This document shows, in pieces, positions 18,327 through 27,471 of a stretch of DNA of 64,000 bases. The notes under the pieces were generated by a model that saw only the letters and a list, made by a program, of their open reading frames with translations, did no database searches and was not told the origin of the DNA. Source of the stretch: a candidate division FCPU426 bacterium. GTDB lineage: Bacteria > Oederibacteriota > Muellerivitia > Muellerivitales > DAHXKG01. The DNA is taken from the NCBI GenBank assembly GCA_027366525.1, contig DAHXKG010000001.1:1-64000 (forward strand). Reading direction: 5' to 3'. The position numbers and the translations under genes are program-made. Position 1 is the stretch's first letter; each line of letters opens with the position of its first letter.

Positions 18327-19146
18327 CTGTTTTCCTTCCGAAATCCAAAGCTTTACGATAACTATCAAAACACAAATCGATTCGATTGCCTTTGATTGCC
18401 CCACCTACATCACAGGCAATCGCATATCCATATCCACGAACATAAAGTTTAGTGTTAAGTCGCATAAATCGCGGGTCAATTGCAGCCACTCCATATCCTG
18501 CACGCATATCGGTAGCAGTTAAATCTTCTGCATAGTTACCAGTATCCTCAGGACCAGGATAGTATGCCGTAGCACGCATCCATATGATTTTTGAAACAAC
18601 CGCCCGATGTGAAAGATGATAAAGCTTGTGTTTTAAACTGGTTCCCTCTAAAACCACTTCTGTTTCTGGAGTAACTAACCACCGAGCATTTAATATTCGA
18701 TCAATGGTTTCTGTCCCATTTAAATAATAACATTGCGAATTCATCTGTTCTGTTCCATTTCGCCCATCTTGGATGTTAATAATTTCATCCACATTCAAAT
18801 GAGGTGTATATTCAACTTGAACAGCATGTTTGATCACATGATTAATTCGTCTATGGACTATTTTTACAATTCCCAAATCAACTTCCATGTTATTGTGAAT
18901 TAATGCAGATGGTGAGGGAATCACAATATCATTGCCTGTCAAATGAATGCCTTCACTAACTAAAAACTGCTTAACGGTTCTTGCGTTTGTTTCAAATATT
19001 TTCTTCCGATTTCCAACATATAATAAAACTTGCTTTTTAGGCATTGATTTAAATAAATTTTGAAAACGGAACGCATACAAAGTTGTTGCCATTACAAGGA
19101 GCCCTATACTCCACACAATAGCTGAATATGATTTAACAGTCTTCAT
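18304..19146 (-). CDS. Secreted 3D-domain protein with DUF348 (YabE/YocH-like)
   Basis: 280 residues from the ATG at 19146, which follows the trpG stop and a GGAGG sequence. Residues 9-27 form a signal or anchor segment. A DUF348-type repeat follows (TVKQFLVSEGIHL). The C-terminal 3D domain carries its conserved Asp residues in TATDMRAGYGVAAIDP, CDVGGA and RIDLCFDS. 3D domains have the double-psi barrel fold of lytic transglycosylases and occur in YabE, YocH and Rpf-like wall enzymes, so peptidoglycan cleavage in the periplasm is likely. The architecture is better known from Firmicutes. Confidence 0.85.
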   Translation of the reverse strand: MKTVKSYSAIVWSIGLLVMATTLYAFRFQNLFKSMPKKQVLLYVGNRKKIFETNARTVKQFLVSEGIHLTGNDIVIPSPSALIHNNMEVDLGIVKIVHRRINHVIKHAVQVEYTPHLNVDEIINIQDGRNGTEQMNSQCYYLNGTETIDRILNARWLVTPETEVVLEGTSLKHKLYHLSHRAVVSKIIWMRATAYYPGPEDTGNYAEDLTATDMRAGYGVAAIDPRFMRLNTKLYVRGYGYAIACDVGGAIKGNRIDLCFDSYRKALDFGRKTVEVYILR

Positions 19147-19150
19147 GAAA

Positions 19151-19720
19151 TTACAATCCTCCACTTAAAAAATTTTTTAACAACTCTTTCCCAAATTCCG
19201 TCAATATGGATTCCGGATGAAATTGGACTCCTTCCAATAAAAAATGACGATGTCGAACCCCCATAATTTCCCCATCTTCACTCGTGGCCGTAATTTTCAA
19301 ACAATCGGGTAATGTATGTCGATCAATTGCAAGCGAGTGATACCGAGTGGCCTTAAATGGATTCGGAATATCTTTAAATACTCCTTGACCATCATGTTGA
19401 ATCTGGCTAGTTTTTCCATGCATTAAGTGTTGTGCATGAATAATTTTCCCACCGAATGCATACCCAATACTTTGATGCCCTAAACAAACTCCTAAAATTG
19501 GAATTTTACCAGCAAAATGACGAACAATATCAACAGAAATGCCCGCTTCCGTAGGTGAACATGGTCCAGGAGAAATTAAAATATGGTTCATTTTTTGGGA
19601 TTGAATTTGGTCAATACTCCATTCATTATTCCGAATAACAATTACTGTTTCCCCAAGTTCTTGCAGATATTGAACCAAATTGTATGTAAATGAATCATAA
19701 TTATCAATTACTAAGGTCAC
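19151..19720 (-). CDS. trpG: Anthranilate/aminodeoxychorismate synthase glutaminase subunit
   Basis: Class I glutamine amidotransferase of 189 residues supplying ammonia to TrpE. The catalytic triad is visible: Cys79 in GVCLGHQ, His168 and Glu170 in QFHPES. The start is GTG, overlapping the trpE stop by one base, with GGAG six bases upstream. In many bacteria the same subunit also serves PabB for folate. Pairing with trpE favours tryptophan synthesis. No other trp gene is present. Confidence 0.94.
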   Translation of the reverse strand: MTLVIDNYDSFTYNLVQYLQELGETVIVIRNNEWSIDQIQSQKMNHILISPGPCSPTEAGISVDIVRHFAGKIPILGVCLGHQSIGYAFGGKIIHAQHLMHGKTSQIQHDGQGVFKDIPNPFKATRYHSLAIDRHTLPDCLKITATSEDGEIMGVRHRHFLLEGVQFHPESILTEFGKELLKNFLSGGL

Positions 19721-21252
19721 TAATCACTCCATTGTTCGGACAAGCCAACTGCTAACATAACAGCTTTCGCTTTGTTACATGATTCTTGATATTCTAAATG
19801 GGGTATAGAATCAGCCACTATTCCACAACCTGCTTGAACAAAAGCCATTTTTTGCAACTTGTTTTTTTTCAAAACAACTGATCGAATGGCAATCGCAGAA
19901 TCTAATGCTTGATTATATCCATAAGCTACCACAGTTCCACCATAAATGCCACGCTGGGAAGGTTCAAGTTCTTCTATTAACTCCATGGCTTTGATTTTTG
20001 GTGCTCCGCTGAGAGTTCCAGCTGGAAATGCTGATCGAAATGCTCTCCAAGGTGTTTGATCTTTTTTAAGTCGCCCTGTTACTTCGGAAACAATATGCAT
20101 AACATGAGAATATTTCTCGACTTTTTTAAATTGAGGAACAACCACAGTTCCTGGCTCACAAACCCGTCCTAAATCATTGCGAGCTAAATCGACCAACATG
20201 ACATGTTCGGATAGTTCTTTCTCATCGTGTAACAACTCTTTTTCCAAGCCAATATCCTCATGGTCAGTTTTTCCTCTTGGCCTTGATCCGGCAATCGGAT
20301 GCATGGTGATTATGCCTTCTTGAACTTTAACTAACATTTCTGGAGACGCCCCCACCAATTCAATACCATTCATTTTGAGAAGAAACATATAAGGAGATGG
20401 ATTTAGATGGCGAAGCACTCGATATATCGTAATTGCATTTGCTTTTGTTTTTTTTTCAAAGCGCTGTGATAAAACAATTTGAATTAAGTCACCATCTCGA
20501 ATATATGTTTTGGCCTTCCTAATATTTTTTTTAAATTCATTTGGGCTTTGATTGGAATGAAATCCAAATGGAAATAAAATTTCCGAATGAACCGAAGGAA
20601 TCTCCAATAAATTAAAATCAAACTTGGTATTGAAAATTTTTTGAATAATATCCTGAACTTGTTTTGAAACCTTTTTGTAAACCTTCAAATATTGATGTGA
20701 ATTTTCAATAACAGCATTAACAATGACATCAAATGTTTGACGAAAATGATCAAAAATTACCATTTGATTTGTTTCCATCAAATACAATTCCGGCAATTCG
20801 AGCACATCAGAAATTTTCGATGGAATTTTTTCAAATGTTCGTACTAAATCATAACCAACATACCCCACTAATCCTCCTAAAAACCCCATGGGTTTTTCGA
20901 TTGGCATTTGGTGAATTAACTGCATTCGTTTTTCAATTTCCCCTAATGGATCGTTGGTTTTAATTTGATATGTTTGATTTGGTTCGATTATCCAAAATTG
21001 ATTCCCTTTCGATTTGAAAATTCGAATTGGATCAAATCCAATTATTGAATACCTTGCAATTTTCTCATTCTTTTCAACGCTTTCCAGAAGGAAAGCATTC
21101 GTGCTCTGTTGTTCCAATTTCAAATAGATAGAAAGTGGTGTATCCAAATCACTATGAAAGGAACAACAAATCGGTATTCGATTGAATTGATTTGATAATT
21201 TTTTAAACTCTGATTGAGAAATTGAAAGATGGAATTGTTTTACACGTTTCAC
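19720..21252 (-). CDS. trpE: Anthranilate synthase component I
   Basis: Converts chorismate and ammonia to anthranilate. The 510 residues carry the C-terminal chorismate-binding domain: PIAGSRPRG, DLARNDLGRV, SEVTGRL and AFPAGTLSGAPK. The N-terminal FLLESVE matches the LLES element that binds feedback-inhibiting tryptophan and separates TrpE from PabB. The start is GTG with AGGAG seven bases before. It follows hisI by 69 bases, with no obvious attenuator or leader peptide, so it may be co-transcribed with the his genes. Confidence 0.94.
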   Translation of the reverse strand: MKRVKQFHLSISQSEFKKLSNQFNRIPICCSFHSDLDTPLSIYLKLEQQSTNAFLLESVEKNEKIARYSIIGFDPIRIFKSKGNQFWIIEPNQTYQIKTNDPLGEIEKRMQLIHQMPIEKPMGFLGGLVGYVGYDLVRTFEKIPSKISDVLELPELYLMETNQMVIFDHFRQTFDVIVNAVIENSHQYLKVYKKVSKQVQDIIQKIFNTKFDFNLLEIPSVHSEILFPFGFHSNQSPNEFKKNIRKAKTYIRDGDLIQIVLSQRFEKKTKANAITIYRVLRHLNPSPYMFLLKMNGIELVGASPEMLVKVQEGIITMHPIAGSRPRGKTDHEDIGLEKELLHDEKELSEHVMLVDLARNDLGRVCEPGTVVVPQFKKVEKYSHVMHIVSEVTGRLKKDQTPWRAFRSAFPAGTLSGAPKIKAMELIEELEPSQRGIYGGTVVAYGYNQALDSAIAIRSVVLKKNKLQKMAFVQAGCGIVADSIPHLEYQESCNKAKAVMLAVGLSEQWSD

Positions 21253-21321
21253 AGCATCACTCCTAGCAATTCAGCAGAAGAAATTCAACCATTGAATCTC
21301 TCCAGATTTTATTGAGAAAAT

Positions 21322-21708
21322 TTATTTTTCACCATATATTTTTTCAGGATCGAAAACTTGCACCCCTACATCTTTCCACACATCATTTGAAAGTTCATTG
21401 AAAAAACAAGATCTTTTACCTGTATGACACGCCGCATTCCCAATTTGTTCAATTTTGACCAAAAGCACATCATGATCGCAATCTGTATAAATTTTTTTAA
21501 CTTCTTGAACATTTCCCGAACTTTCGCCTTTTTCCCACATTTTTTTCCGACTTCGGCTCCAGTAGGTTAAATGTCCTGTTTGAATAGTATGCAATAAAGC
21601 TTCTCGATTTGAAAACGCAAACATCAAAATTTCTCCCGTTTTCCAATCTTGGGCAATTACAGGAATTAATCCATCTTCTTGAAATTTAAGTGTTTCGATC
21701 CACAACAT
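21322..21708 (-). CDS. hisI: Phosphoribosyl-AMP cyclohydrolase
   Basis: Third step of histidine synthesis, opening the purine ring of PR-AMP. 128 residues, only the HisI domain; there is no fused HisE pyrophosphatase. Zinc and magnesium ligands are in DCDHDVLL and the Cys residues of ACHTGKRSCFF. TYWSRSRKKMWEKGESSG is the family core. It lies last in the his cluster, 19 bases after hisF, behind AAGGAG. Confidence 0.95.
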   Translation of the reverse strand: MLWIETLKFQEDGLIPVIAQDWKTGEILMFAFSNREALLHTIQTGHLTYWSRSRKKMWEKGESSGNVQEVKKIYTDCDHDVLLVKIEQIGNAACHTGKRSCFFNELSNDVWKDVGVQVFDPEKIYGEK

Positions 21709-21726
21709 TTTTTTCTCCTTTTCAAT

Positions 21727-22497
21727 TTATAGTCGAATTGATACTCCATGATTTTTTAAAAATTGTTTTGCTTGATCTATCGAATATTCTCGATAATGAA
21801 ATAACGAAGCAACTAGAACAGCGTCTGCTTGCCCGATTTGAATAGCCTCCAAAAGATGATCCAAGTTCCCAGCCCCACCTGAGGCAATTATTGGCACTGA
21901 AACTGCATTGGAAATAGCTTGAAGTAGCGGAAGATCATATCCGGTTTTAGACCCATCTTGATCCATGCTTGTTATTAGAATTTCTCCCGCGCCGCGTGCA
22001 ACCCCCTCACGTGCCCACTCAATCACATCTTTGCCTGCTGAACGCCTTCCACCATGCGTAAAAACTTCCCATCCCTCTAAGGGATTAGCAACATCTCTAC
22101 GTTTAGCATCAATTGCTAAAACAATACATTGTGTACCAAAACGAATGGCTGATTCTTCTAAAATTGAGGGGTTTTCAACTGCTTGAGTGTTGATGGATAT
22201 CTTATCGGCTCCCGCACGTAATAGATTTCGAATGTCTTCAATCGTGCGAAGACCACCTCCTACCGTTAATGGCATAAATATATTTTCCGCAGTTTGAGTT
22301 ACTACATCTAATAAAATTTTTCTATTTTCAGAGGATGCCGTAATGTCTAGAAATACAAGTTCATCTGCTCCCTCCGAATCATAAAAACGAGCAATTTCCG
22401 CTGGATCCCCAGCATCACACAGGTTTTCAAATTGAACTCCCTTTACCACTCTTCCATCTTTTACATCTAAACAAGGAATAATCCTTTTAGCGAGCAT
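21727..22497 (-). CDS. hisF: Imidazole glycerol phosphate synthase, cyclase subunit
   Basis: (Beta/alpha)8 barrel of 256 residues, making IGP and AICAR with ammonia from HisH. The catalytic Asp residues are Asp11 (IPCLDVKDG) and Asp130 (AIDAKR), as in Thermotoga. Phosphate-binding loops TVGGGLRT and IASGGAG are both present. It overlaps hisA by 11 bases. All surrounding genes belong to the same pathway. Confidence 0.97.
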   Translation of the reverse strand: MLAKRIIPCLDVKDGRVVKGVQFENLCDAGDPAEIARFYDSEGADELVFLDITASSENRKILLDVVTQTAENIFMPLTVGGGLRTIEDIRNLLRAGADKISINTQAVENPSILEESAIRFGTQCIVLAIDAKRRDVANPLEGWEVFTHGGRRSAGKDVIEWAREGVARGAGEILITSMDQDGSKTGYDLPLLQAISNAVSVPIIASGGAGNLDHLLEAIQIGQADAVLVASLFHYREYSIDQAKQFLKNHGVSIRL

Positions 22498-23251
22498 TTT
22501 TTTTCCTTGGAACCGAAGATACTACTGGATCTTTGGCAATTTTTATAGCCATTTTTAAATCAATCTTTCCTGTATAAAGAGCCTTCCCAATAATAACTGC
22601 TTTAACGCCATATTTTTCTATTTTTTTGAGATGCTCTAAATCTGCTAAACAGCTCATCCCTCCCGAAGCGATCACGGGAATATGAACGGCACTAGCCAAT
22701 TCTTTGATGCTTTTAAAATTGGGGCCCTCAAGCATTCCATCACGTTGAATATCCGTAAAAACTACTGTTGAAATACCTAGTTGTTCAATCTCACGAACTA
22801 AATCAATGGCCCTGATTTTTGTGACCTGTTTCCATCCGCGAATAGCCACCATCCCCTTTTTAGCATCAATACCCGCAACCATAGATTGATGATAATTTTG
22901 AATGGCTTTTTTTAAAAAAGCACGATCTAAAACCATTGCAGTTCCTAAAATAACCTTATCTACACCTGCGGATAAAACACGTTCAATTGTTTTAAAATCA
23001 CGTATTCCTCCGCCCATTTGAACACTAAGTCCTGTATTTTGAATAATCTCTTTAACAATTTCTAAGTTAGTTAACTTCCCTGAAAAAGCCCCATCTAAAT
23101 CAATCACATGAAGCCTTTTGGCGCCTTTTAATTTCCATAATTTAGCCATAGAAACTGGTTCTTGTGAGTAAATCGTCTCATCTCTCAAATCACCTTGTAC
23201 AAGCCTTACACATTTACCTTTACGAATATCAATAGCTGGAATAATTTCCAT
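22487..23251 (-). CDS. hisA: ProFAR isomerase
   Basis: Isomerises ProFAR to PRFAR. 254 residues from the ATG at 23251, which has GAGGG seven bases upstream; an earlier in-frame start would add nine residues without support. [19 protein letters not shown] contains catalytic Asp8. The mate Asp is in [18 protein letters not shown] and IASGGMS bind phosphate. The gene starts inside the end of hisH (23-base overlap) and ends inside hisF. Confidence 0.96.
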   Translation of the reverse strand: MEIIPAIDIRKGKCVRLVQGDLRDETIYSQEPVSMAKLWKLKGAKRLHVIDLDGAFSGKLTNLEIVKEIIQNTGLSVQMGGGIRDFKTIERVLSAGVDKVILGTAMVLDRAFLKKAIQNYHQSMVAGIDAKKGMVAIRGWKQVTKIRAIDLVREIEQLGISTVVFTDIQRDGMLEGPNFKSIKELASAVHIPVIASGGMSCLADLEHLKKIEKYGVKAVIIGKALYTGKIDLKMAIKIAKDPVVSSVPRKKNAR

Positions 23252-23897
23252 GGACTTGCCCTCGTTTTTCTTCAACAAAAGTCAAAAAATTTTTTAAAAT
23301 TCTCAATCCCATTTTTTGGCTTTTTTCAGGATGAAATTGTGTTGCAAATATATTTTTCCAATAAATAGCACACGCATACTCAATACCATAAGAACATGTT
23401 GCTATTACTACTTGAGGATCTGCTGGAATAACATAAAATGAATGTACAAAATAAAAGTGAGTATTTTCAGGAATGCCTCTTAAAAGTGGATTTTGTCGAT
23501 CTACTAGATGAATCTGATTCCATCCTAAATGAGGTATTTTTTGCCCTTGGCGAAATAAAACAACTCTTCCGGGAATAATACTAAGCCCATGTGCTACTCC
23601 AAATTCTTCACTTTCTTCAAACAATAACTGTAATCCAAGACAAATACCCAAAAAGGGCACCTGCCTTCGAACAATTTCCTGAATAACTGTTATCAAATTT
23701 AATCGTTTGAGCGATTCCATTGCATCTTTAAAAGCACCTACACCAGGTAAAACAACAGCTTGAGAACTCAAAATCACTTTCGGGTTTTGAGTAACCACCA
23801 CTTGCGCACCTAACTTTTCAAATGCTTTTTTAACACTGTGCAAATTACCAACTTCGTAATCAATAATAGTAACCACCGGGAGGTCTGAATTAATCAT
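23229..23897 (-). CDS. hisH: Imidazole glycerol phosphate synthase, glutaminase subunit
   Basis: Glutaminase partner of HisF. 222 residues, with Cys86 in GICLGLQLLF and His189/Glu191 in QFHPEKSQ forming the catalytic triad. IIDYEVGNLHSV at the N-terminus is typical. About 20 residues longer than E. coli HisH, mostly at the C-terminus ([15 protein letters not shown]), where it overlaps hisA. The gene follows hisB by two bases. Confidence 0.96.
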   Translation of the reverse strand: MINSDLPVVTIIDYEVGNLHSVKKAFEKLGAQVVVTQNPKVILSSQAVVLPGVGAFKDAMESLKRLNLITVIQEIVRRQVPFLGICLGLQLLFEESEEFGVAHGLSIIPGRVVLFRQGQKIPHLGWNQIHLVDRQNPLLRGIPENTHFYFVHSFYVIPADPQVVIATCSYGIEYACAIYWKNIFATQFHPEKSQKMGLRILKNFLTFVEEKRGQVHGNYSSY

Positions 23898-23899
23898 TT

Positions 23900-24493
23900 T
23901 TATAGCTGTCCTTTAGTCGAGGGAATCCCTTTGATCGAAACGTCTCTTCCAACCGCCATCTTCAATGCTCGTGCAAAACTTTTAAAAGCTGCCTCAACAA
24001 TATGATGACTGTTTCTTCCATGAATCATTTCTAAATGTAAATTCATTTTTCCATTTTCACAAACCGCTTTAAAAAAATCCTCAATTAATTCTGTATCAAA
24101 TGTTCCTATGCGTTTTTTAGTATTTAAATTCAATAAAAAATTCATGTAACTTCTTCCACTTAAATCAATCACAGTTCGAACCAAGGCTTCGTCTAATGGA
24201 ATATACGCGTATCCAAATCGAGAAATATTCATTTTAGAACCCAATGCATCGTTCAAAGCGGTTCCTAAACAAATTCCTAAATCTTCAACCGTATGATGAT
24301 CATCAACTTCAATGTCACCCGCAGCCTGAATTTCCAAGTCAAAACAACTATGCTTAGAAAAGACTTCCAACATATGCGTTAAGAATGGAATCGGAGTTTT
24401 GATATGATAGATGCCATGTCCATCTAATCCAAGCTTTAATCGAATCGATGTTTCTTTTGTAGTTCGATTAATTAAAGAAATCCGTTTAGACAT
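23900..24493 (-). CDS. hisB: Imidazoleglycerol-phosphate dehydratase
   Basis: Monofunctional IGPD (197 residues) without the HisB phosphatase domain of enterobacteria, so histidinol-phosphatase must be encoded elsewhere. The metal-binding His-rich motifs are present: VDDHHTVEDLGI and RNSHHIVEAAFKSFARAL, as well as FLTHMLEVFSKH. It is placed between hisC and hisH with gaps of 9 and 2 bases. Confidence 0.96.
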   Translation of the reverse strand: MSKRISLINRTTKETSIRLKLGLDGHGIYHIKTPIPFLTHMLEVFSKHSCFDLEIQAAGDIEVDDHHTVEDLGICLGTALNDALGSKMNISRFGYAYIPLDEALVRTVIDLSGRSYMNFLLNLNTKKRIGTFDTELIEDFFKAVCENGKMNLHLEMIHGRNSHHIVEAAFKSFARALKMAVGRDVSIKGIPSTKGQL

Positions 24494-24502
24494 ATCGCAT
24501 CC

Positions 24503-25576
24503 TCACTTTTTAGAAATTTTCAATATTTCTTGACAGGCTTTTAACAGCTGATGGTTTTGATTTGGAGATCCGATTGTAATCCGTATTGCATTTTTAAGCC
24601 TATCATAAGGAAAATATCTTACAAAGATGTTATTTTTTTTGAGCTCATTATAAACCAATTGAGCCTGAGGGTGAAATGCTAAAACAAAGTTCGCTTGGCT
24701 CGCTGGAACATCAAAACCTTGGTTACGTAATTGCTCGGTCAATCTAACTCTTTCAGAACAGATGTTTTGAATTGTTTTTTTAACATACGTTAAACTTGAA
24801 GGTTGCAAAGCAGCCATTCCAAGCGTTTGAGTTAGATCGCTAACATTATAAGAATTTTTTACTTTTAAAAGTTGGTGAATAACCGAAGCATTTCCTAATA
24901 CAAATCCCAAGCGAATGCTCGCAAGTGAAAATGATTTTGAAAGCGTTCTAAGTATTAATACATTTGGAAACTGACGTGCCCATGCAATAACGCTTGCATT
25001 TGAAAAATCAACATAGGCTTCATCAATAACCACCAACCCTTGAGTTTGACGGCAAAATTTTTTCATATCCTCAGTTGAAAAACAATTCCCAATCGGTGGA
25101 TTGGGGTTACCCCAAATAGTCAAGTGTGATTTCAGCGAACATTGATTAAATAAAAGTTCAAAATTATTATCTAAATAAACTTTCTTTATTTCCGCATTAT
25201 TTAAAGATGCTAAAACGGGATATAAGCTGTAGGTCAAATTTGGAAATTGAACACTACGTCCCTTTTCCAAAACAGCTTGAAAAATCATCGATAAAATTTC
25301 ATCAGAACCATTTCCAACTAAAATTCCATCCATTGGCCAATGATAAATCCGCGATAATCTTTGAATTAATTTGATGGGCTGAGAAGGTGGATAAAGTCTC
25401 ATTCGTTCTTTAGAATATTGCTGAAGAGCTTTAAAAACTAGTGGCGCTGGTAAATAAGGATTTTCATTAGTATTTAATTTTATGACATTTGCCGTTGAAG
25501 GTTGTTCACCTGGAATATAAGGATCCATTTCCAAAATAGTCGGGCGGAAATATAATTGAGGCTGAGATTTCTTCAT
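24503..25576 (-). CDS. hisC: Histidinol-phosphate aminotransferase
   Basis: PLP enzyme (357 residues) converting imidazole acetol phosphate to histidinol phosphate. TNENPYLP, VGNGSDEIL, IDEAYVDFS and RTLSKSFSLASIRLGF, which holds the PLP-binding Lys, follow in family order. The ATG overlaps the hisD stop by four bases. Related aromatic aminotransferases share the fold, but the operon context makes HisC secure. Confidence 0.95.
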   Translation of the reverse strand: MKKSQPQLYFRPTILEMDPYIPGEQPSTANVIKLNTNENPYLPAPLVFKALQQYSKERMRLYPPSQPIKLIQRLSRIYHWPMDGILVGNGSDEILSMIFQAVLEKGRSVQFPNLTYSLYPVLASLNNAEIKKVYLDNNFELLFNQCSLKSHLTIWGNPNPPIGNCFSTEDMKKFCRQTQGLVVIDEAYVDFSNASVIAWARQFPNVLILRTLSKSFSLASIRLGFVLGNASVIHQLLKVKNSYNVSDLTQTLGMAALQPSSLTYVKKTIQNICSERVRLTEQLRNQGFDVPASQANFVLAFHPQAQLVYNELKKNNIFVRYFPYDRLKNAIRITIGSPNQNHQLLKACQEILKISKK

Positions 25577-26898
25577 CGACTCATCCGAAACAAGGCACTT
25601 TGAGCATGTGCCGTTAACCCTTCAGATTCCGCTAAATAAATTGCCTCAAGGCCTAATTTAAAACTTTCATTCTTTTTTAATTCCAAAATATTTATATGTT
25701 TTAAAAAATCGAAAACAGAAAGACCCGATGAAAAACGTCCGCTTCCGCCTGTCGGCAAAACGTGATTTGGACCAGCTATAAAATCGCCAAAAACTACTGG
25801 TGTATATTCCCCTAAAAAAACAGCTCCTGCTTGTCGAATTCCGTCAAACCAGTGCCTAGGGTCCTCACAAACAATTTGCAAATGTTCTGGAGAAAATTGA
25901 TTTACTAGATTTTTAACTTGTTGAATATTTTTACAAAAAATGAGTGCACCGCGATCCCGAATTGCCTGTTCAGCAATTGCTTTTCTATTTAAATTTTTTA
26001 TTTGCCTTTCAATTTCTTCAAATACCTTTTTTAAAAAATTCATTGATGTTGATATCAAGATTGGCATAGCCATAACATCATGTTCTGCTTGAGCTAAAAG
26101 ATCGGCTGCTATCCAAGCTGGATAAGCTTTCCCATCACTAATCACGATCACCTCTGAAGGGCCAGTAAATCCATCGATTCCCGCTATTCCAAAAATTTTT
26201 TGTTTAGCTAGGGCGACAAAAATATTTCCGGGGCCTGTAATCTTATCAACCTTTGGAATACTTTTTGTGCCATATGCTAAAGCAGCAATAGCCTGTGCCC
26301 CTCCAATTTTAAAAATTGTTTGAACGCCCAATAGTTCGGCTACCGCCAAAACCGCAGAATTCACTTTTCCATCTTTTTTAACTGGAGTTGCAAGGATCAA
26401 TTCCGAGACACCTGCAACTTGAGCTGGAATTACATTCATCATAACAGATGATGGATAAGCCGCCATTCCTCCAGGAACATAAAGTCCAACTTTATCGATT
26501 GGCACCCATTTTTGTTCAATGTTTTTTCCATGCATATTTTTAGACCATGATCGGGGCATCTCCTGTTCATGAAATCTTCGAATGTTTTTAATTGCTTTTT
26601 GAAATGCATGTTTTAATTTTATTGGAATGCTCTGCGTTGCTTTGCGCACTTCTTCTTTCGTAACTCTACAATTATGTTCATGAATTTGGAATCCATCAAA
26701 TTTCCTCGTATAATAAAATAGTGCTGAATCACCTTGCCTTCGAACTGCATCAACTATTTTTTCAACGATCATTTCTGGAGTTGATGTTTTTTTTTGATTT
26801 GAAAAGTTTGTAGACGTTTTTAAACTTAGCGATTCGCGTCGAATAAGTTTTTGAATAAGATTTTGATCTTGAGATCGTGTATATTTTAAAATTCGCAT
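25573..26898 (-). CDS. hisD: Histidinol dehydrogenase
   Basis: Zinc- and NAD-dependent enzyme performing the last two steps of histidine synthesis. 441 residues from the ATG at 26898, which has GTGGAA upstream; another ATG six codons earlier has no Shine-Dalgarno sequence. VPGGMAAYPSSVMMNVIPA, DLLAQAEHDVMA (Zn-binding Gln and His) and GPNHVLPTGGSGRF are diagnostic. It is the first gene of the his run and starts only about 40 bases after the RNase P RNA terminator. hisG and hisE are absent from the window. Confidence 0.96.
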   Translation of the reverse strand: MRILKYTRSQDQNLIQKLIRRESLSLKTSTNFSNQKKTSTPEMIVEKIVDAVRRQGDSALFYYTRKFDGFQIHEHNCRVTKEEVRKATQSIPIKLKHAFQKAIKNIRRFHEQEMPRSWSKNMHGKNIEQKWVPIDKVGLYVPGGMAAYPSSVMMNVIPAQVAGVSELILATPVKKDGKVNSAVLAVAELLGVQTIFKIGGAQAIAALAYGTKSIPKVDKITGPGNIFVALAKQKIFGIAGIDGFTGPSEVIVISDGKAYPAWIAADLLAQAEHDVMAMPILISTSMNFLKKVFEEIERQIKNLNRKAIAEQAIRDRGALIFCKNIQQVKNLVNQFSPEHLQIVCEDPRHWFDGIRQAGAVFLGEYTPVVFGDFIAGPNHVLPTGGSGRFSSGLSVFDFLKHINILELKKNESFKLGLEAIYLAESEGLTAHAQSALFRMSR

Positions 26899-26936
26899 AA
26901 AATTCCACAAATCCATTAAAAATTTAACTTATTTTT

Positions 26937-26966
26937 AAAAAAAAACCGCCCTTAAAGGCGGTTTTT
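26937..26966 (-). terminator. Rho-independent terminator after RNase P RNA
   Basis: On the minus strand AAAACCGCC and GGCGGTTTT pair around a 6-base loop, followed by a T-tract. This is a strong intrinsic terminator directly after the 3' end of rnpB. Since hisD begins about 40 bases further on, it may also tune read-through into the his genes. Confidence 0.85.
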
Positions 26967-26970
26967 AAAA

Positions 26971-27331
26971 GCAAGCAGATCATAAGCCGAATTCTGTTTA
27001 AGTGATCATTTCTCTATATAGTATCGTTGCCGATACCATTTAGCGATCATACCCGGGAGTTTACCTTAAATAAAGGTGATGGTGGATAACCTTACCTCCC
27101 CTATTTGATCTTGCTCCAGATGGGGTTTGCCTAGCAAGATCTTTCACAAGATCTCCGGTGGGCTCTTACCCCGCCTTTTCACCCTTACCTAATTTCTAGG
27201 TGGTTTGTTTCTGTGGCACTTTCCTTCAGTTCGCTTTAAACTGACTGGTCGTTAACCAGCATCCTATCCTATGGAGTTCGGACTTTCCTCGATTGAATTG
27301 AGTTTCAATCATAATCACCCGTCTGCTTGTC
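26971..27331 (-). ncRNA. rnpB: RNase P RNA, bacterial class A
   Basis: About 361 bases encoding the catalytic RNA that trims the 5' leader of tRNA precursors. On the minus strand the 5' end reads AAGCAGACGGGTGA, followed by GAGGAAAGTCCGAACTCC (P4/J-region core), later GGTGAAAAGGCGGGG and TAAGAGCCCACCGG, then GGATAACCTTACC. The 3' end CTTATGATCTGCTTGC pairs with the 5' end. Length and pieces fit class A. The 5' boundary is set from the promoter and pairing. It has its own promoter and terminator. Confidence 0.95.
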
Positions 27332-27333
27332 GT

Positions 27334-27363
27334 ATCATAGCATAAAAGTTCACATATATTCAA
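27334..27363 (-). promoter_or_regulatory. rnpB: Promoter of rnpB
   Basis: TTGAAT (27363-27358) and TATGAT (27339-27334) on the minus strand are 18 bases apart. The predicted start lies about five bases after the -10, at the conserved 5' end of the RNase P RNA. Both boxes have few mismatches to the sigma-70 consensus. Confidence 0.7.
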
Positions 27364-27471
27364 ATGACTTATCTAAATATTCATGCAAAAAATGCTGTTA
27401 TTATCAAGCTAAAGCTTATTTAAAAATAGCCATAAAATAATTTCTTTACTGCTATCAAAATTTTTGTCGGT

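Noticed and set aside
21253-21321. Trp attenuator before trpE
   Set aside because: The 69-base gap has no Trp-rich leader frame and no pairable terminator.
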